Below, one piece after another: positions 29,201-38,639 of a DNA stretch of 48,369 nucleotides. The notes beneath the pieces were generated by a model that was not told the origin of the DNA, searched no databases, and saw only the letters and a list, made by a program, of their open reading frames with translations. Every line of letters begins with the position of its first letter. The stretch's first letter is position 1. Location of the stretch: assembly GCA_023228865.1 (NCBI GenBank), contig JALOAH010000022.1:1-48369 (forward strand), given 5' to 3'. A program made the position numbers and the translations under genes. The stretch comes from Porticoccaceae bacterium (lineage in GTDB: Bacteria; Pseudomonadota; Gammaproteobacteria; Pseudomonadales; Porticoccaceae).

Positions 29201-30136
29201 TTATTGGGAGCAGCCACTGGCGGTTTCCCCCGCATGCGCTTCAATTCCGGCTCTGGTTTTTGCCAGCACGGCTCTGAGCTTGTTGGCATCCGCCATGGCT
29301 TGGGCGCGGCTGATTTCCGCCAGCGCCTGGGTCGAACATCCCTGTTCATGGAGCACATGAGCCAGATTATTGCTGGCGACGGCGGAGGGCGCCAGTTGCA
29401 GGGCGCGGCGCAAGGCAGTCTCTGCTCCCGCCAGATCTTTGAGGCCGTAGCGGGCATTTGCCAGTGCCTGCCAGGCCAGGGGCTGTTGCGGCCAACGGCT
29501 GGTTGCAACTTCATAGGCTTGCGCTGCGAGTTTGGCTTGGTTCAGCTCCTCAAAGGCGCTCGCGGCCAGCAGCCAGTTGTTAACCTGGGCTGTTGCTGGT
29601 GGTTTGTGCGGCGATACTGCAACCAGCGCCCAGTTGTTGGCTCGCGCCCAGGTGGCCTGAAAGCGGACACGGTTCATGGCCAGGCGCTCCCTGGTGCCGG
29701 ATCGCAAAAGCAGAGAGTCGGAGTCTGCGTCATAACCGATCACCACGGCGTAATGCCATCTCGGCATCATTCGCAACCCCAGATTTTGCATGACCAGCAC
29801 AGGTGTGCCGGAGGCGACTTCCGCGAGCAAATTGTCAAAAATGGGTTGTATTACATAGGGAACGCGGCCGTGGCGGCGGGTTGCCGCCACGATTTCCGCT
29901 TGCAGGCTGCCCTTTCTGCCGGGCAGATAGATATAGGGCGTCAGCGCCTCGGGGGTTACCGCTGCGCCGTCCGCCACCAGCACCGTCGCCAGTGCTGCCG
30001 GGCCGCACTGGTATTCGGCCTGGGGGAAGAAAGGCGTGGCGCCGAGTTCGATACTCGCCACAGGAAGGCTATATTCCCGAATGGAAGATCCATTGGCGCA
30101 GCCCTCAAGCCCAACAATCAGGCTCAGGGCAAGCAT
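29201..30136 (-). CDS. PA2778-like cysteine peptidase lipoprotein with TPR
   Basis: The 311 residues show a short lipoprotein signal (SLIVGLEGC, Cys 13), then a C39-like papain-fold domain. Its Cys is in PQAEYQCGPAALATVL (about 44) and its His in MPRWHYAVVIGYDAD (about 128). A TPR-rich region follows (NNWLLAASAFEELNQAKLAA onward). This layout and the PA2779-type partner just upstream match the PA2778/PA2779 pair of Pseudomonas. Likely a periplasmic peptidase; the substrate is unknown. Confidence 0.85.
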   Translation of the reverse strand: MLALSLIVGLEGCANGSSIREYSLPVASIELGATPFFPQAEYQCGPAALATVLVADGAAVTPEALTPYIYLPGRKGSLQAEIVAATRRHGRVPYVIQPIFDNLLAEVASGTPVLVMQNLGLRMMPRWHYAVVIGYDADSDSLLLRSGTRERLAMNRVRFQATWARANNWALVAVSPHKPPATAQVNNWLLAASAFEELNQAKLAAQAYEVATSRWPQQPLAWQALANARYGLKDLAGAETALRRALQLAPSAVASNNLAHVLHEQGCSTQALAEISRAQAMADANKLRAVLAKTRAGIEAHAGETASGCSQ

Positions 30137-30150
30137 GGCGAGCAGTAGTT

Positions 30151-30519
30151 TCAGACTTTAGATGAAATGTTGGTAATGCCGAGGATTTCCAGCAAAAGCA
30201 CAATCACCAGCACCGCCACGACAACGCCAAGGGCACCGCTGCCCGCAGGCATATTCTGGATGTTGAGCGCCAGTTGTTGAAGCTGGCTGTCGGTCATGCC
30301 AGCCACGCGCTCGGCGGCCAGTGCGGGATCAACGCCAAGGGATTCCATCTGGTTGCGCACTTCTTCCCGAGCTATAAAGGTTTCCACCAGTTCCATCTGA
30401 AGGCTGCGCTCTTCACTGGCGAGGAGCTGGGTGGTGTTGACCATCTCGGCCTGGAGGGTAATGGGTGCGACAACAATGGCCGCAGACAGTATACAGGTAC
30501 TCAAAAATCTGATTTTCAT
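30151..30519 (-). CDS. PA2779-family protein
   Basis: The 122 residues have an N-terminal signal peptide (FLSTCILSAAIVVAPITLQA), a central helical region (EERSLQMELVETFIAREEVR, GVDPALAAERVAGMTDSQLQ) and a C-terminal membrane helix (GVVVAVLVIVLLLEILGI). This is the PA2779 pattern. The signal peptide fixes the start at 30519. It lies 14 bases upstream of the PA2778-like gene, and a good copy of the shared operator is about 100 bases upstream. Confidence 0.85.
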   Translation of the reverse strand: MKIRFLSTCILSAAIVVAPITLQAEMVNTTQLLASEERSLQMELVETFIAREEVRNQMESLGVDPALAAERVAGMTDSQLQQLALNIQNMPAGSGALGVVVAVLVIVLLLEILGITNISSKV

Positions 30520-30616
30520 AGGGTTGTTCCCGTCGAATGACACTGGAAATGGAAAAGCAACACTGCTTTCCCATCGTTTGTTCAGTATCGAACTATGGGT
30601 GACTTGCGTCGCGCCA

Positions 30617-30636
30617 TCTGTGCGGTAGAGAACATA
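30617..30636 (-). promoter_or_regulatory. Shared 20-bp operator upstream of PA2779
   Basis: Minus-strand reading TATGTTCTCTACCGCACAGA, 16 of 20 identical to the sites at 29067 and 32303. It faces the PA2779 gene. A second copy, in the other direction, lies 75 bases to the right in the same divergent gap. Confidence 0.6.
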
Positions 30637-30710
30637 TGGCGCGAGGGGGTGTGCAGATAATTTCACGTCAGCAGTAAAAGGTATGCAGGTTGCGGAGACT
30701 GCCACAGGGT

Positions 30711-30730
30711 TGTGTGCGCCAGCGTACAGA
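30711..30730 (+). promoter_or_regulatory. Shared 20-bp operator upstream of the PLD gene
   Basis: TGTGTGCGCCAGCGTACAGA, 17 of 20 identical to 16997. Its halves form a good inverted repeat around CA (TGTGTGCGC against GCGTACAGA). It ends 83 bases before the PLD gene start. Confidence 0.65.
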
Positions 30731-30813
30731 GGCATTGCCGGGTAACGAATACTGTTGGCCTGAAGTGGGCGTCAGCGCTTGCTGCCACCATAATAATTCC
30801 CTGGAGACAGATC

Positions 30814-32265
30814 ATGGGTATAGGCGCAATTTTGCTGATTATTGTTGTGTTGCTGCTTGGCGTAATTCCCACCCGCCCTTTCACTGCCCTGATGCACGGC
30901 TTTGCCGCACTCTGTCTGCTGCTTGCCGCCGGTTGCGCGACCCTGCCGCAGGCGAGAAGTGGGCAGGGCGCACCAGGTTCCGGATCGGTGAGTTTCAACA
31001 ATGCGGATGGCGCCGTATCAGCGGGGAAAAGTGCCGCCATTATCGATTACCTCAAGACCAGATCCGGCGACACCGATATCCTTGAAACACACCTGGCGGT
31101 GGAGCAATCCATCAATGCCGCCAGCCCCCTGGTGCTGGGCAACAAACTGATCCTGCTTGAGGATGGGCCGGCAACGTACGAGGCCATTATTACTGCCATT
31201 GATGCAGCCAAAGATAACATCAATGTGGAAACCTATATCTTTGCAGATGACGACATTGGCAGGAAGTTTGCCGATCTGTTACTGAAAAAACAGGCGCAAG
31301 GGGTGCAGGTCAATCTTGTTTACGACAGCGTCGGCTGCCTTGCTACGCCAGTGGCATTTTTTGACCGTCTGGAGGCCGCAGGTATCCGCGTGGTGGAATT
31401 CAATCCGGTAAATCCCCTGGCGAAAAACAGCAAAACCTGGCTCGTTAATAACCGGGATCACCGCAAGCTGATTGTGGTGGATGGCCGCACGGCATTTCTC
31501 GGCGGCATCAATATCAGCGAGGTTTATTCCAGCAGTCCCTTCACTCGGGCAGTGAAAAAAAGCGGCAAAGCCTCCATGGGCTGGCGCGATACCCATCTTC
31601 AGCTGGAAGGGCCGGTGGTGGCGGAATTCCAAGCGTTGTTTATGAATACCTGGGCTCGGCAAACAGGAAAACACCTGGGAGACAGGAACTACTTTCCAGT
31701 CCTTGAGAGAGAGGGGGGCGAGATTGTCCGCGCCATTGGCAGCGCATCCGATGAGCCCCACAGCCTGATTTATCTCACTCTGTTGTCGGCCATCGCCAGC
31801 GCTCGACAAACCATCCATATCACCAACGCCTATTTTGTGCCGGATCCCCAATTGCTGGCGGCGCTGACGGATGCGGCTGGGCGGGGCGTGGAAGTTATTC
31901 TGGTGTTGCCAAGTCACACGGACTCCTGGGCCACATTCCATGCCGGGCGCTCCCATTACACCGAACTGTTGAAAGCTGGAGTGAAGATTTTTGAGCGCCG
32001 CGACGCGGTCATGCACTCGAAGACAGCCATCATCGACGGCGTCTGGTCCACCATCGGCTCAACCAACCTGGACTGGCGCAGCTTTCTCCACAATGACGAA
32101 CTCAATGCCGTGATCCTGGGAGGCAATTTTGCACGGGAAATGACGGTGATGTTCGCCGGGGATCTGTCCCAGTCGAACGCCATCGGCCTTCGCCAATGGC
32201 AGCGGCGTTCACCTCTGCTGCGGATCAAGGAGCGGATAGCGAGGCTTGGTGAGTACTGGCTGTAG
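30814..32265 (+). CDS. Cardiolipin-synthase-like PLD lipoprotein with DUF3309-like leader
   Basis: The 483 residues contain two HKD motifs (HRKLIVVDG near 227 and HSKTAIIDG near 404) of the phospholipase D superfamily, in the arrangement of cardiolipin synthases. The first 23 residues (MGIGAILLIIVVLLLGVIPT) look like a DUF3309 membrane peptide. They are followed in frame by what seems an ordinary lipoprotein start (MHGFAALCLLLAAGC, Met at 30892). Only the first ATG has a ribosome site (GGAGACAGATC). Likely role: phospholipid remodelling in the envelope under stress. Confidence 0.88.
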   Translation: MGIGAILLIIVVLLLGVIPTRPFTALMHGFAALCLLLAAGCATLPQARSGQGAPGSGSVSFNNADGAVSAGKSAAIIDYLKTRSGDTDILETHLAVEQSINAASPLVLGNKLILLEDGPATYEAIITAIDAAKDNINVETYIFADDDIGRKFADLLLKKQAQGVQVNLVYDSVGCLATPVAFFDRLEAAGIRVVEFNPVNPLAKNSKTWLVNNRDHRKLIVVDGRTAFLGGINISEVYSSSPFTRAVKKSGKASMGWRDTHLQLEGPVVAEFQALFMNTWARQTGKHLGDRNYFPVLEREGGEIVRAIGSASDEPHSLIYLTLLSAIASARQTIHITNAYFVPDPQLLAALTDAAGRGVEVILVLPSHTDSWATFHAGRSHYTELLKAGVKIFERRDAVMHSKTAIIDGVWSTIGSTNLDWRSFLHNDELNAVILGGNFAREMTVMFAGDLSQSNAIGLRQWQRRSPLLRIKERIARLGEYWL

Positions 32266-32302
32266 CAAGCGGCATGAATTTAAATGAGGCTTTAGCAGCC
32301 TA

Positions 32303-32322
32303 TAGGTTCGATAGCGCACAGA
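32303..32322 (+). promoter_or_regulatory. Shared 20-bp operator upstream of yqjD-like gene
   Basis: TAGGTTCGATAGCGCACAGA, 16 of 20 identical to the PA2779 site and perfect over the last eight bases (CGCACAGA). It lies 128 bases before the DUF883 gene, in the gap after the PLD gene. Confidence 0.5.
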
Positions 32323-32450
32323 GCGGCTGGCGGAAAAAGGCGATTCTTGCCCCTTGTCAAAAAGCTTTTGTCCTGCGCCTGGTGGAATCCTCTGCCTGAG
32401 CCGCAAAACCCAAACAAAGTCCCCACCAAGCAACTGAACTGGAGTAGCGA

Positions 32451-32765
32451 ATGCACAAAACATACGATGACATGACTGGCGAGCAACTGATTGCCGATTT
32501 CAAGGTGGTCGTGGCCGATGCGGAGGCGTTGATTAAGGCAACCGCCAACCAGGGTGACGAAAAGCTGGCGGAAATTCGTACCAAAGCGGAGGAATCTCTC
32601 AAGGCTGCCAAGGCCAGAATGGCGGATATGCAGAAAGCGCTGGTTTTCAACACCCAGGAAGCTGCAAAAGCTACCGATGTCTACGTTCATGCCAACCCCT
32701 GGCAATCCATTGGTGTCGCGGCCGGGATCGGTCTGGTGGTCGGTTTTCTGGTGTGCCGACGCTAA
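32451..32765 (+). CDS. DUF883 family protein (YqjD/ElaB-like)
   Basis: The 104 residues have a long amphipathic helix rich in Ala, Glu and Lys (about 10-75) and a C-terminal membrane helix (WQSIGVAAGIGLVVGFLV) ending in CRR. E. coli YqjD, ElaB and YgaM are tail-anchored inner-membrane proteins that can bind ribosomes in stationary phase. yqjE- and yqjK-like genes follow directly, as in E. coli. Confidence 0.9.
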   Translation: MHKTYDDMTGEQLIADFKVVVADAEALIKATANQGDEKLAEIRTKAEESLKAAKARMADMQKALVFNTQEAAKATDVYVHANPWQSIGVAAGIGLVVGFLVCRR

Positions 32766-32769
32766 AGTC

Positions 32770-33162
32770 ATGACGAATGATACGCCCCGTCAAAGCAAGA
32801 GTCTGCTGGAATCTCTGACAATCCTGGCGGCGACTCTGGTGGCCGTTGCCCATACCCGCCTCGAGCTGTTTTTTGCAGACCTGGAAGAAGACCGCGAGCA
32901 TTTCCTCGCCCAACTGATAACGGCCTTGGTCTCTCTGTTTTGCTTCGGTGTGGGCGTGGTACTGGCGACCATTCTTGTGGTGATGTTATTCTGGAACGAG
33001 CACCGGCTTCTGGTGCTGGCCATACTTACCGGCATTTTCCTGGCAACAGGGGGCGCGCTGTGGGCGAGGGTTCGTAACAACATGAAAAAAAGACCGCGTC
33101 TGTTTGCCGCCAGCCTTGCGGAGCTGGGCAAAGACCGGGAACAGCTTGTGTCGCGCCGGTGA
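32770..33162 (+). CDS. YqjE/phage-holin-III-like membrane protein (DUF1469)
   Basis: The 130 residues have a hydrophilic N-terminus with a long helix (LAATLVAVAHTRLELFFADL), two strong membrane helices at about 48-72 and 80-98, and a basic tail. This is the YqjE pattern; despite the family name it is not a phage gene here. It starts 4 bases after the DUF883 stop and overlaps the next gene by 4 bases. Confidence 0.87.
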   Translation: MTNDTPRQSKSLLESLTILAATLVAVAHTRLELFFADLEEDREHFLAQLITALVSLFCFGVGVVLATILVVMLFWNEHRLLVLAILTGIFLATGGALWARVRNNMKKRPRLFAASLAELGKDREQLVSRR

Positions 33163-33470
33163 ACAACAAACTGTTAGTCATCGCCGAACGTCGTGACCGG
33201 CTGGTTACGCGAATTGCAACGCAAAGAACCCTCATTGGCGAGTGCATGGAACCCTGGCGGGTTCCCCTGGCTCGGGTTGATCAGGGGCTGGGCATTCTTC
33301 GTTATGTTCAGCGTCGTCCCGCCCTGGTCGTGGGGGCGGGGCTGCTGCTTCTGACCCTTCGCCCTTCCCTCAGGGGGGCATGGCTGGGGCGAGGTTGGCT
33401 AATCTGGCAGATGTGGCACAGGTTGCGAAGCGCGGGTCGTTCAGCCACGCCAGCACTTGGCGAACCCTGA
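33159..33470 (+). CDS. YqjK-like protein
   Basis: 103 residues with a GTG start overlapping the YqjE stop (GTGA). The N-terminus is basic and helical (LVIAERRDRLVTRIATQRTL), followed by a hydrophobic stretch (PALVVGAGLLLLTLRP). The YqjK family is poorly conserved; order in the yqjD-E-K set is the main support. Repeat A follows in the short gap before the convergent putA gene. Confidence 0.75.
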   Translation: MNNKLLVIAERRDRLVTRIATQRTLIGECMEPWRVPLARVDQGLGILRYVQRRPALVVGAGLLLLTLRPSLRGAWLGRGWLIWQMWHRLRSAGRSATPALGEP

Positions 33471-33487
33471 CAAAACTCGCGAAGTCG

Positions 33488-33552
33488 GCACCCCCTCCGT
33501 GCGGGCAGGGCTTGCGCCCCTCTGATTTTCCTGCCACCTCGCCGCTGTTTTT
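33488..33552 (+). repeat. Dispersed intergenic repeat A, copy 2
   Basis: Matches 9572-9636 with two mismatches in 65 bases. It lies between the convergent ends of the yqjK-like gene and putA, where a bidirectional terminator is expected. Its hairpin GGGC-TTGC-GCCC (a GNRA-type loop on the minus strand) would fit such a role. Confidence 0.8.
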
Positions 33553-33593
33553 GCTACCAACGTAGGTTCTCTCTATTTTCAAGAACCTCCATT

Positions 33594-36500
33594 TTAGTCA
33601 GTATCATCCATCATCAACGCGGGGTTACCGCCAGCTGCGGTGGTATTGATAGTGACGGTTTTTTCGCTGACCAGCCGCATCAGCTGTGCCCTGCCCGGGG
33701 GTTCACAAATCATGGGCAGGATGGCTCCGCGCCGAGCCGCCAGGATGCGAGCCAGAGCAGTTCGCCACGAGCTGGCAGCTGAGAGGATGAGAGCCGCTGT
33801 GTCGGGAGCATCGACAACAACCCCGAGTTCTTCGGGGTGAGCTAGTACGGCCATCCTGTAGGGCGTTCCGGACAGTTTCATATTCGTCACAATCTGCTGA
33901 CAATCCGCCACCACCGCCTGCAATGGCTGTGGAACCAGCATCAACACAGGGTTACCTGCTGCCAGCGCCGCAATCATTCCGCCAAGCCACTGCTGTAGTT
34001 CGTGTTGTAGTCCTTGTTGTTGTCCATTTTGTAGTCCGGCGGATTCCGTCAACAGGTTCAGAGTAACGCCGCGACTCTCCAGCAACAGGCGATTGCTCTC
34101 TCCAGTGGGACCCGGCATGACCGTTGCTTCGCCCATCAGCGTCACGGCTTGGTCGAGGACGTCGGTCATGGTCGCCAGCCACTGCGTCGATACCAGCCGC
34201 TGCTGGTGGAGGTCGTCGAGCACGGATCTAAGCCTGTCTCTGCGGATTGCGGCGGGAGTGGACTCCCAGACCGCTCCCGCCCCATGGAGATCGGCGACCA
34301 GGGTTGGCTGCGGGGTTGCCATCGGGAAAGCGGTGTTCACTGGCGAGGGCGAGGGCGAAGGTTGCCGAGCCGGAGCCGCCTCCTGGTGGCGCGGTGCCAC
34401 CAGGTGTGGCAGGTAGTGGGGGCCACCGGCCTTGGGACCAGTACCCGACAGACCGCGACCACCAAATGGCTGTACCCCGACAACAGCGCCGATCATGTCG
34501 CGGTTGACGTAGACATTGCCCACCCTGACGCTGCGGGCGATGTGGTCTGCGCGCGCCGGGTTGCGTGTGTGGACTCCCAGGGTCAGGCCATAACCTGAGG
34601 CATTGATCTGTGCGATTACCTTGTCCAGATCTTCTGCCGGGTAGCGAATCACATGGATAACAGGGCCGAAAACCTCGTCCCGCAGCACCGCCAGGTTGCT
34701 GATTTCATAGAGTGTCGGGGAGAAAAAATAACCCTGGCCGCACTTCGGGGGCAGCTCGCAGCGGTGCAATAATTTCCCGTGCTTCTCCATGTAGTCCCCG
34801 TGTTCGTTGAGCCTGGCCAGCGCCCGGGCATCGATCAGGGGACCCACGTCGGTACTGGGCAGGGCAGGGTCGCCAATGCCAAGTTCAGCCATTGCCCCCT
34901 TCAGCATGTCGATCACTCGAGAGGCGATCTCCGCTTGCAGAAATAGAACCCGCAATGATGAACAGCGCTGTCCGGCGCTGTGAAAGCCGGAGCGTATGAC
35001 ATCGTCCACCACCTGCTCCGGCAACGCGCTGGAATCCACGATCATGGCATTCTGGCCACCGGTCTCCGCCACCAGTGGCAGCGGACTATCGGGGCGCTCG
35101 GCCAGCGCCCGGTTGAGCCACTGAGCCGTGGCGCAGGATCCGGTAAAAAGCACCCCCCGAATCCTCGGGTCTGGAACCAGCAGCTCGCCCACTGGCCGCC
35201 CCGGGGAGATCAACAGCTGCACCGCTCCCTTCGGCAGTCCGCACTGGTAAAGCATGGCCAGTGCGCGCCTGGCCAGCAGTGAAGTCTGCTCTGCGGGCTT
35301 TGCCACAACGGTGTTGCCCACGACCAGGGCGGCAATCATCTGGCCGACAAATATCGCCAGGGGAAAATTCCACGGGCTGATGCAAAGGAGAACACCCCGC
35401 GGCCGATAAGTGCCTGAAGTCAATAACTGCTCTGCCTGCTGAGCGTAGTAGCGACAGAAGTCCACCGCCTCGCGAACCTCGGCAATGCTGTCGGCCAGGG
35501 TCTTGCCAGCCTCCCTGACACAGAGCGACAGCAACTCGTCACGGTGTTCTTCGAGGGTGTCCGCGAAACGGTTAATCAGGCGCGCCCGCTCTGCCACGGG
35601 CCAGTGGCACCAATTGCCCAACGCTGCCGAGGCCGCCTGGACGGCCACCTTTATATCTGCGTCGCTCGCATAGCTCTGGTGGCTACCCACCTGCTCGCTG
35701 AGGTTGGCGGGATTGAGCACGGCAATGCTCCCTGGGCAGGTCGTCGCATTCCCTTGATTGCGGTAGCGAGCCACGGCCAGCTGCAGCTCCGCGACCACCC
35801 GCGGGTCACTGAGATCAGCGCCCCGGGCATTGCGCCGACCGCAGCCATACAAATCTTTGGGCAGAACAATGGTGGCACTGCGCCGGCAGGACAGGGAACG
35901 AAGCCGCGCCACTGGATCCCGGGTCAGGTCGGAATCGGGAATGCTGGTGTCGAGAACCCTGCTGACAAAAGAACTGTTGGCGCCGTTTTCCAACAGGCGG
36001 CGCACCAGATAGGAGAGGAGATCGTCATGTTTGCCTATGGGGGCATAGATGCGGCAGGGCATAGCAAATCTGTTGCTGACTTCTTCGTACAGCGCCTCGC
36101 CCATGCCGTATAAACGCTGGAATTCGTAGCCCTCGCGGTTGTCGTCCAGCGCGAGAATAGTGGCAACGGTGCTTGCATTGTGGGTGGCAAATTGCGGGTA
36201 CAGCCAGTCCCTGCACGCGAGCAGACGGCGGGCGCAGGCCTGGTAGGAAACATCGGTGGCAATCTTGCGGGTGAACACCGGGTAGTCGTCCAGACCCTGT
36301 ATCTGCGCCAGCTTGATTTCCGTATCCCAGTATGCCCCTTTTACCAGGCGCACAGCCAGGCGGCGACCCCTGGCCCTGGCAAGGTCTCGACACCAGTCGA
36401 TGACAGGTAGCGCACGCTTCTGGTAGGCCTGGACAGCAATACCGAAACCCTCCCATTCAGCGAGTGCCGTGGAGGAGAAAACCGCCTCGATCACATCCAG

Positions 36501-37421
36501 GGACAGCTCCAGCCGTCGCGCCTCCTCTGCGTCCACGGTGAGGCCGATGCCCTGGGCTTTGGCCGCCACGGCGAGTTGCTCCAGTCGTGCCACGAGTTCG
36601 CTCATCACCCGCGGTCGCTGTAAAAACTCGTAGCGCGGATGCAGAGCCGACAATTTGACGGAAATTCCGGGGCTGGCCGCTGCCCCCAGTCCTCGGGAGG
36701 CCGCGCCAATGGCGGCGATGGCGATCAGGTAATTGTCCAGATAGCGCCTGGCATCCGCCGCGGTGCGGGCGCCCTCGCCGAGCATGTCATAGGAATAGCG
36801 GTAACCCCTGGATTCCAGCCTGCGGGCGCGGATCAGGGCGTCATCAATGTTGCCGGCCATGACAAAGTTATCGCCCATCAGACCCATGGCAAAGCGCAGC
36901 GCCGCGCGAATTAGCGGCTGCCCGAGACGGCCTGTCAGGCGCTTGATCAGGGCATGCCTCGCGTGCCGGTTGTTGTCCCCACAGGCCGCCAGCCGGGCAG
37001 TTAAGAGCAGGGCGCCAGCGCTGGTGTTCACGAACAGCCCCTGATCCCTACCGATGTGGGCAGCCCAGTCGCCCTCTGCCAGCAGGTCCGCGATCAGTAG
37101 GTCGGCGGTTGCTGTGTCAGGCACGCGAAGCAAGGCTTCGGCAAGACGCATCAATACCACACCTTCGGCACTGGACAGGGAAAATTCATTGAGCAGGGCG
37201 TCGACGCCTGACTTGTGAGCCTGCCTTTGACGAATGACCTCAATCAACTGCCCCGCAGTCCTTTGCGCCCTGCTGGAACAGGCATGGTCCAGATCGGCGA
37301 GGGGCAGCAAGGCGTCGAGGACAGAGGTTTCATCAGCCAGGGCGTGGTTGCGAATACGCTGCCGCAAGTTGTCCAGACTCTCATCGGGATTGGTTATCCG
37401 TTCAATGCCGTCAGACGTCAT
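33594..37421 (-). CDS. putA: Bifunctional proline dehydrogenase / glutamate semialdehyde dehydrogenase PutA
   Basis: Oxidises proline to P5C (FAD domain) and then to glutamate (NAD domain). The 1275 residues hold a helical N-terminal region, the PRODH barrel at about 170-470 (LTVDAEEARRLELSLDVIEA, LAVRLVKGAYWDTEIK, YAPIGKHDDLLSYLVRRL) and the ALDH domain at about 550-1000 (LLCISPWNFPLAIFVGQ, VAETGGQNAMIV, HSAGQRCSSLRV with catalytic Cys). A further C-terminal domain of about 230 residues ends TINTTAAGGNPALM. The N-terminal ribbon-helix-helix repressor of E. coli PutA is missing, so this is the non-DNA-binding long form. Last gene of the arginine/ornithine operon. Confidence 0.95.
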   Translation of the reverse strand: MTSDGIERITNPDESLDNLRQRIRNHALADETSVLDALLPLADLDHACSSRAQRTAGQLIEVIRQRQAHKSGVDALLNEFSLSSAEGVVLMRLAEALLRVPDTATADLLIADLLAEGDWAAHIGRDQGLFVNTSAGALLLTARLAACGDNNRHARHALIKRLTGRLGQPLIRAALRFAMGLMGDNFVMAGNIDDALIRARRLESRGYRYSYDMLGEGARTAADARRYLDNYLIAIAAIGAASRGLGAAASPGISVKLSALHPRYEFLQRPRVMSELVARLEQLAVAAKAQGIGLTVDAEEARRLELSLDVIEAVFSSTALAEWEGFGIAVQAYQKRALPVIDWCRDLARARGRRLAVRLVKGAYWDTEIKLAQIQGLDDYPVFTRKIATDVSYQACARRLLACRDWLYPQFATHNASTVATILALDDNREGYEFQRLYGMGEALYEEVSNRFAMPCRIYAPIGKHDDLLSYLVRRLLENGANSSFVSRVLDTSIPDSDLTRDPVARLRSLSCRRSATIVLPKDLYGCGRRNARGADLSDPRVVAELQLAVARYRNQGNATTCPGSIAVLNPANLSEQVGSHQSYASDADIKVAVQAASAALGNWCHWPVAERARLINRFADTLEEHRDELLSLCVREAGKTLADSIAEVREAVDFCRYYAQQAEQLLTSGTYRPRGVLLCISPWNFPLAIFVGQMIAALVVGNTVVAKPAEQTSLLARRALAMLYQCGLPKGAVQLLISPGRPVGELLVPDPRIRGVLFTGSCATAQWLNRALAERPDSPLPLVAETGGQNAMIVDSSALPEQVVDDVIRSGFHSAGQRCSSLRVLFLQAEIASRVIDMLKGAMAELGIGDPALPSTDVGPLIDARALARLNEHGDYMEKHGKLLHRCELPPKCGQGYFFSPTLYEISNLAVLRDEVFGPVIHVIRYPAEDLDKVIAQINASGYGLTLGVHTRNPARADHIARSVRVGNVYVNRDMIGAVVGVQPFGGRGLSGTGPKAGGPHYLPHLVAPRHQEAAPARQPSPSPSPVNTAFPMATPQPTLVADLHGAGAVWESTPAAIRRDRLRSVLDDLHQQRLVSTQWLATMTDVLDQAVTLMGEATVMPGPTGESNRLLLESRGVTLNLLTESAGLQNGQQQGLQHELQQWLGGMIAALAAGNPVLMLVPQPLQAVVADCQQIVTNMKLSGTPYRMAVLAHPEELGVVVDAPDTAALILSAASSWRTALARILAARRGAILPMICEPPGRAQLMRLVSEKTVTINTTAAGGNPALMMDDTD

Positions 37422-37433
37422 GCCGTGGCGGCC

Positions 37434-38639
37434 TCATCCTTCGCCCAAGCTGTCTGCGATGCGTTCCATCGCCCAGTCGATCTGTTGTCTGGTAATGATC
37501 AGTGGCGGGGCAAAGCGCAGGATGTGGTCGTGGGTCTCCTTGACAAGGATACCGCGCCGCCGAAGGAGTTCTGCGTATTGTCGCGCGCCGCCGGCATCCC
37601 GGTGCAATTCCAGGGCAATCAGCAGGCCTTTCCCGCGCACCTCACGGATGATCGGGCTGGCAAGACTGCGCAGTTGCGCCTGCATGTATTCACCCATGGC
37701 GGCAGCGTTTTCCACCATGCCCTCTTCCCGCAAAACTCGAAGAGCTGCCCGGGATACGGCGCAGGCCAGGGGATTGCCGCCGAAGGTACTGCCGTGTTCT
37801 CCGGGGTTGAAAACTCCGAGAACCTCAGCGTTTGACAGTACCGCAGACACCGGGTAATAGCCGCCGGATAGCGCTTTGCCGATCAGCGTCACATCCGCCT
37901 CGACGCCCCAGTGCTGCTCCGCAAGCAATCGGCCGGTGCGACCCAGCCCGGTCTGAATTTCGTCCAGAATCAGCTGCACCCTATGCTCTGTGCACAGCTG
38001 TCTTACCCTGGGCAGGAAGTCGTCCGGGGGGATGATGACACCGGCCTCGCCCTGGATCGGCTCCACCAGCACCGCAACGGTATTGGCGGTAATCGCGGTT
38101 TCCACTGCCCCGGCATCGCCAAAGGGAACGATGCGAAAACCGGGGGCATAGGGGCCAAAATGACGGCGCGCCAGGGGGTCGGTACTGAAACTGATGATCG
38201 CCAGGGTGCGGCCGTGAAAGTTGTTGGCGCAAACAATGATTTCAGCCTGGTTTTCCGCGACGCCCTTGACCTCGTAGCCCCATTTGCGCACTGCCTTGAT
38301 GGCGGTCTCTACCGCCTCGGCGCCGCTATTCATGGGCAACACCTTGTGGGCGCCGGTGAGTTCGCACAGCTCCCGGTAAAAATGCGCCAGTTGGTCGTTG
38401 CGAAAGGCGCGGGAGGTGAGTGTCAGGCGTGCGGCCTGTTCTTGCAGTGCGGCCAGGATGCGGGGGTGGCAATGACCCTGGTTTACCGCGGAATAGGCCG
38501 ACAGGCAGTCCAGGTAGCGGTTGTCATCGACGTCCCATACCCAGACCCCGGAGCCCCGGGTCAGAACCACATCCAGTGGGTGATAGTTATGGGCGCCGAG
38601 CTGCTCTTCGCTGGCGATAAAATCAGTTGCGATGCTCAT
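37434..38639 (-). CDS. rocD: Ornithine--oxo-acid aminotransferase
   Basis: PLP enzyme (class III) that converts ornithine to glutamate semialdehyde. The 401 residues show [12 protein letters not shown], the PLP site with [27 protein letters not shown] and the Schiff-base lysine in [17 protein letters not shown]. The length equals typical OAT. ATG 38639 is preferred because GGGGA lies 8 bases upstream; ATG 38654 would overlap the upstream gene further. It ends 12 bases before putA, whose second domain consumes the product. Confidence 0.93.
   Translation of the reverse strand: MSIATDFIASEEQLGAHNYHPLDVVLTRGSGVWVWDVDDNRYLDCLSAYSAVNQGHCHPRILAALQEQAARLTLTSRAFRNDQLAHFYRELCELTGAHKVLPMNSGAEAVETAIKAVRKWGYEVKGVAENQAEIIVCANNFHGRTLAIISFSTDPLARRHFGPYAPGFRIVPFGDAGAVETAITANTVAVLVEPIQGEAGVIIPPDDFLPRVRQLCTEHRVQLILDEIQTGLGRTGRLLAEQHWGVEADVTLIGKALSGGYYPVSAVLSNAEVLGVFNPGEHGSTFGGNPLACAVSRAALRVLREEGMVENAAAMGEYMQAQLRSLASPIIREVRGKGLLIALELHRDAGGARQYAELLRRRGILVKETHDHILRFAPPLIITRQQIDWAMERIADSLGEG

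Noticed and set aside
32770..33162. Phage holin as a prophage trace
   Set aside because: The holin-like family includes the chromosomal YqjE; the yqjD- and yqjK-like neighbours settle it.
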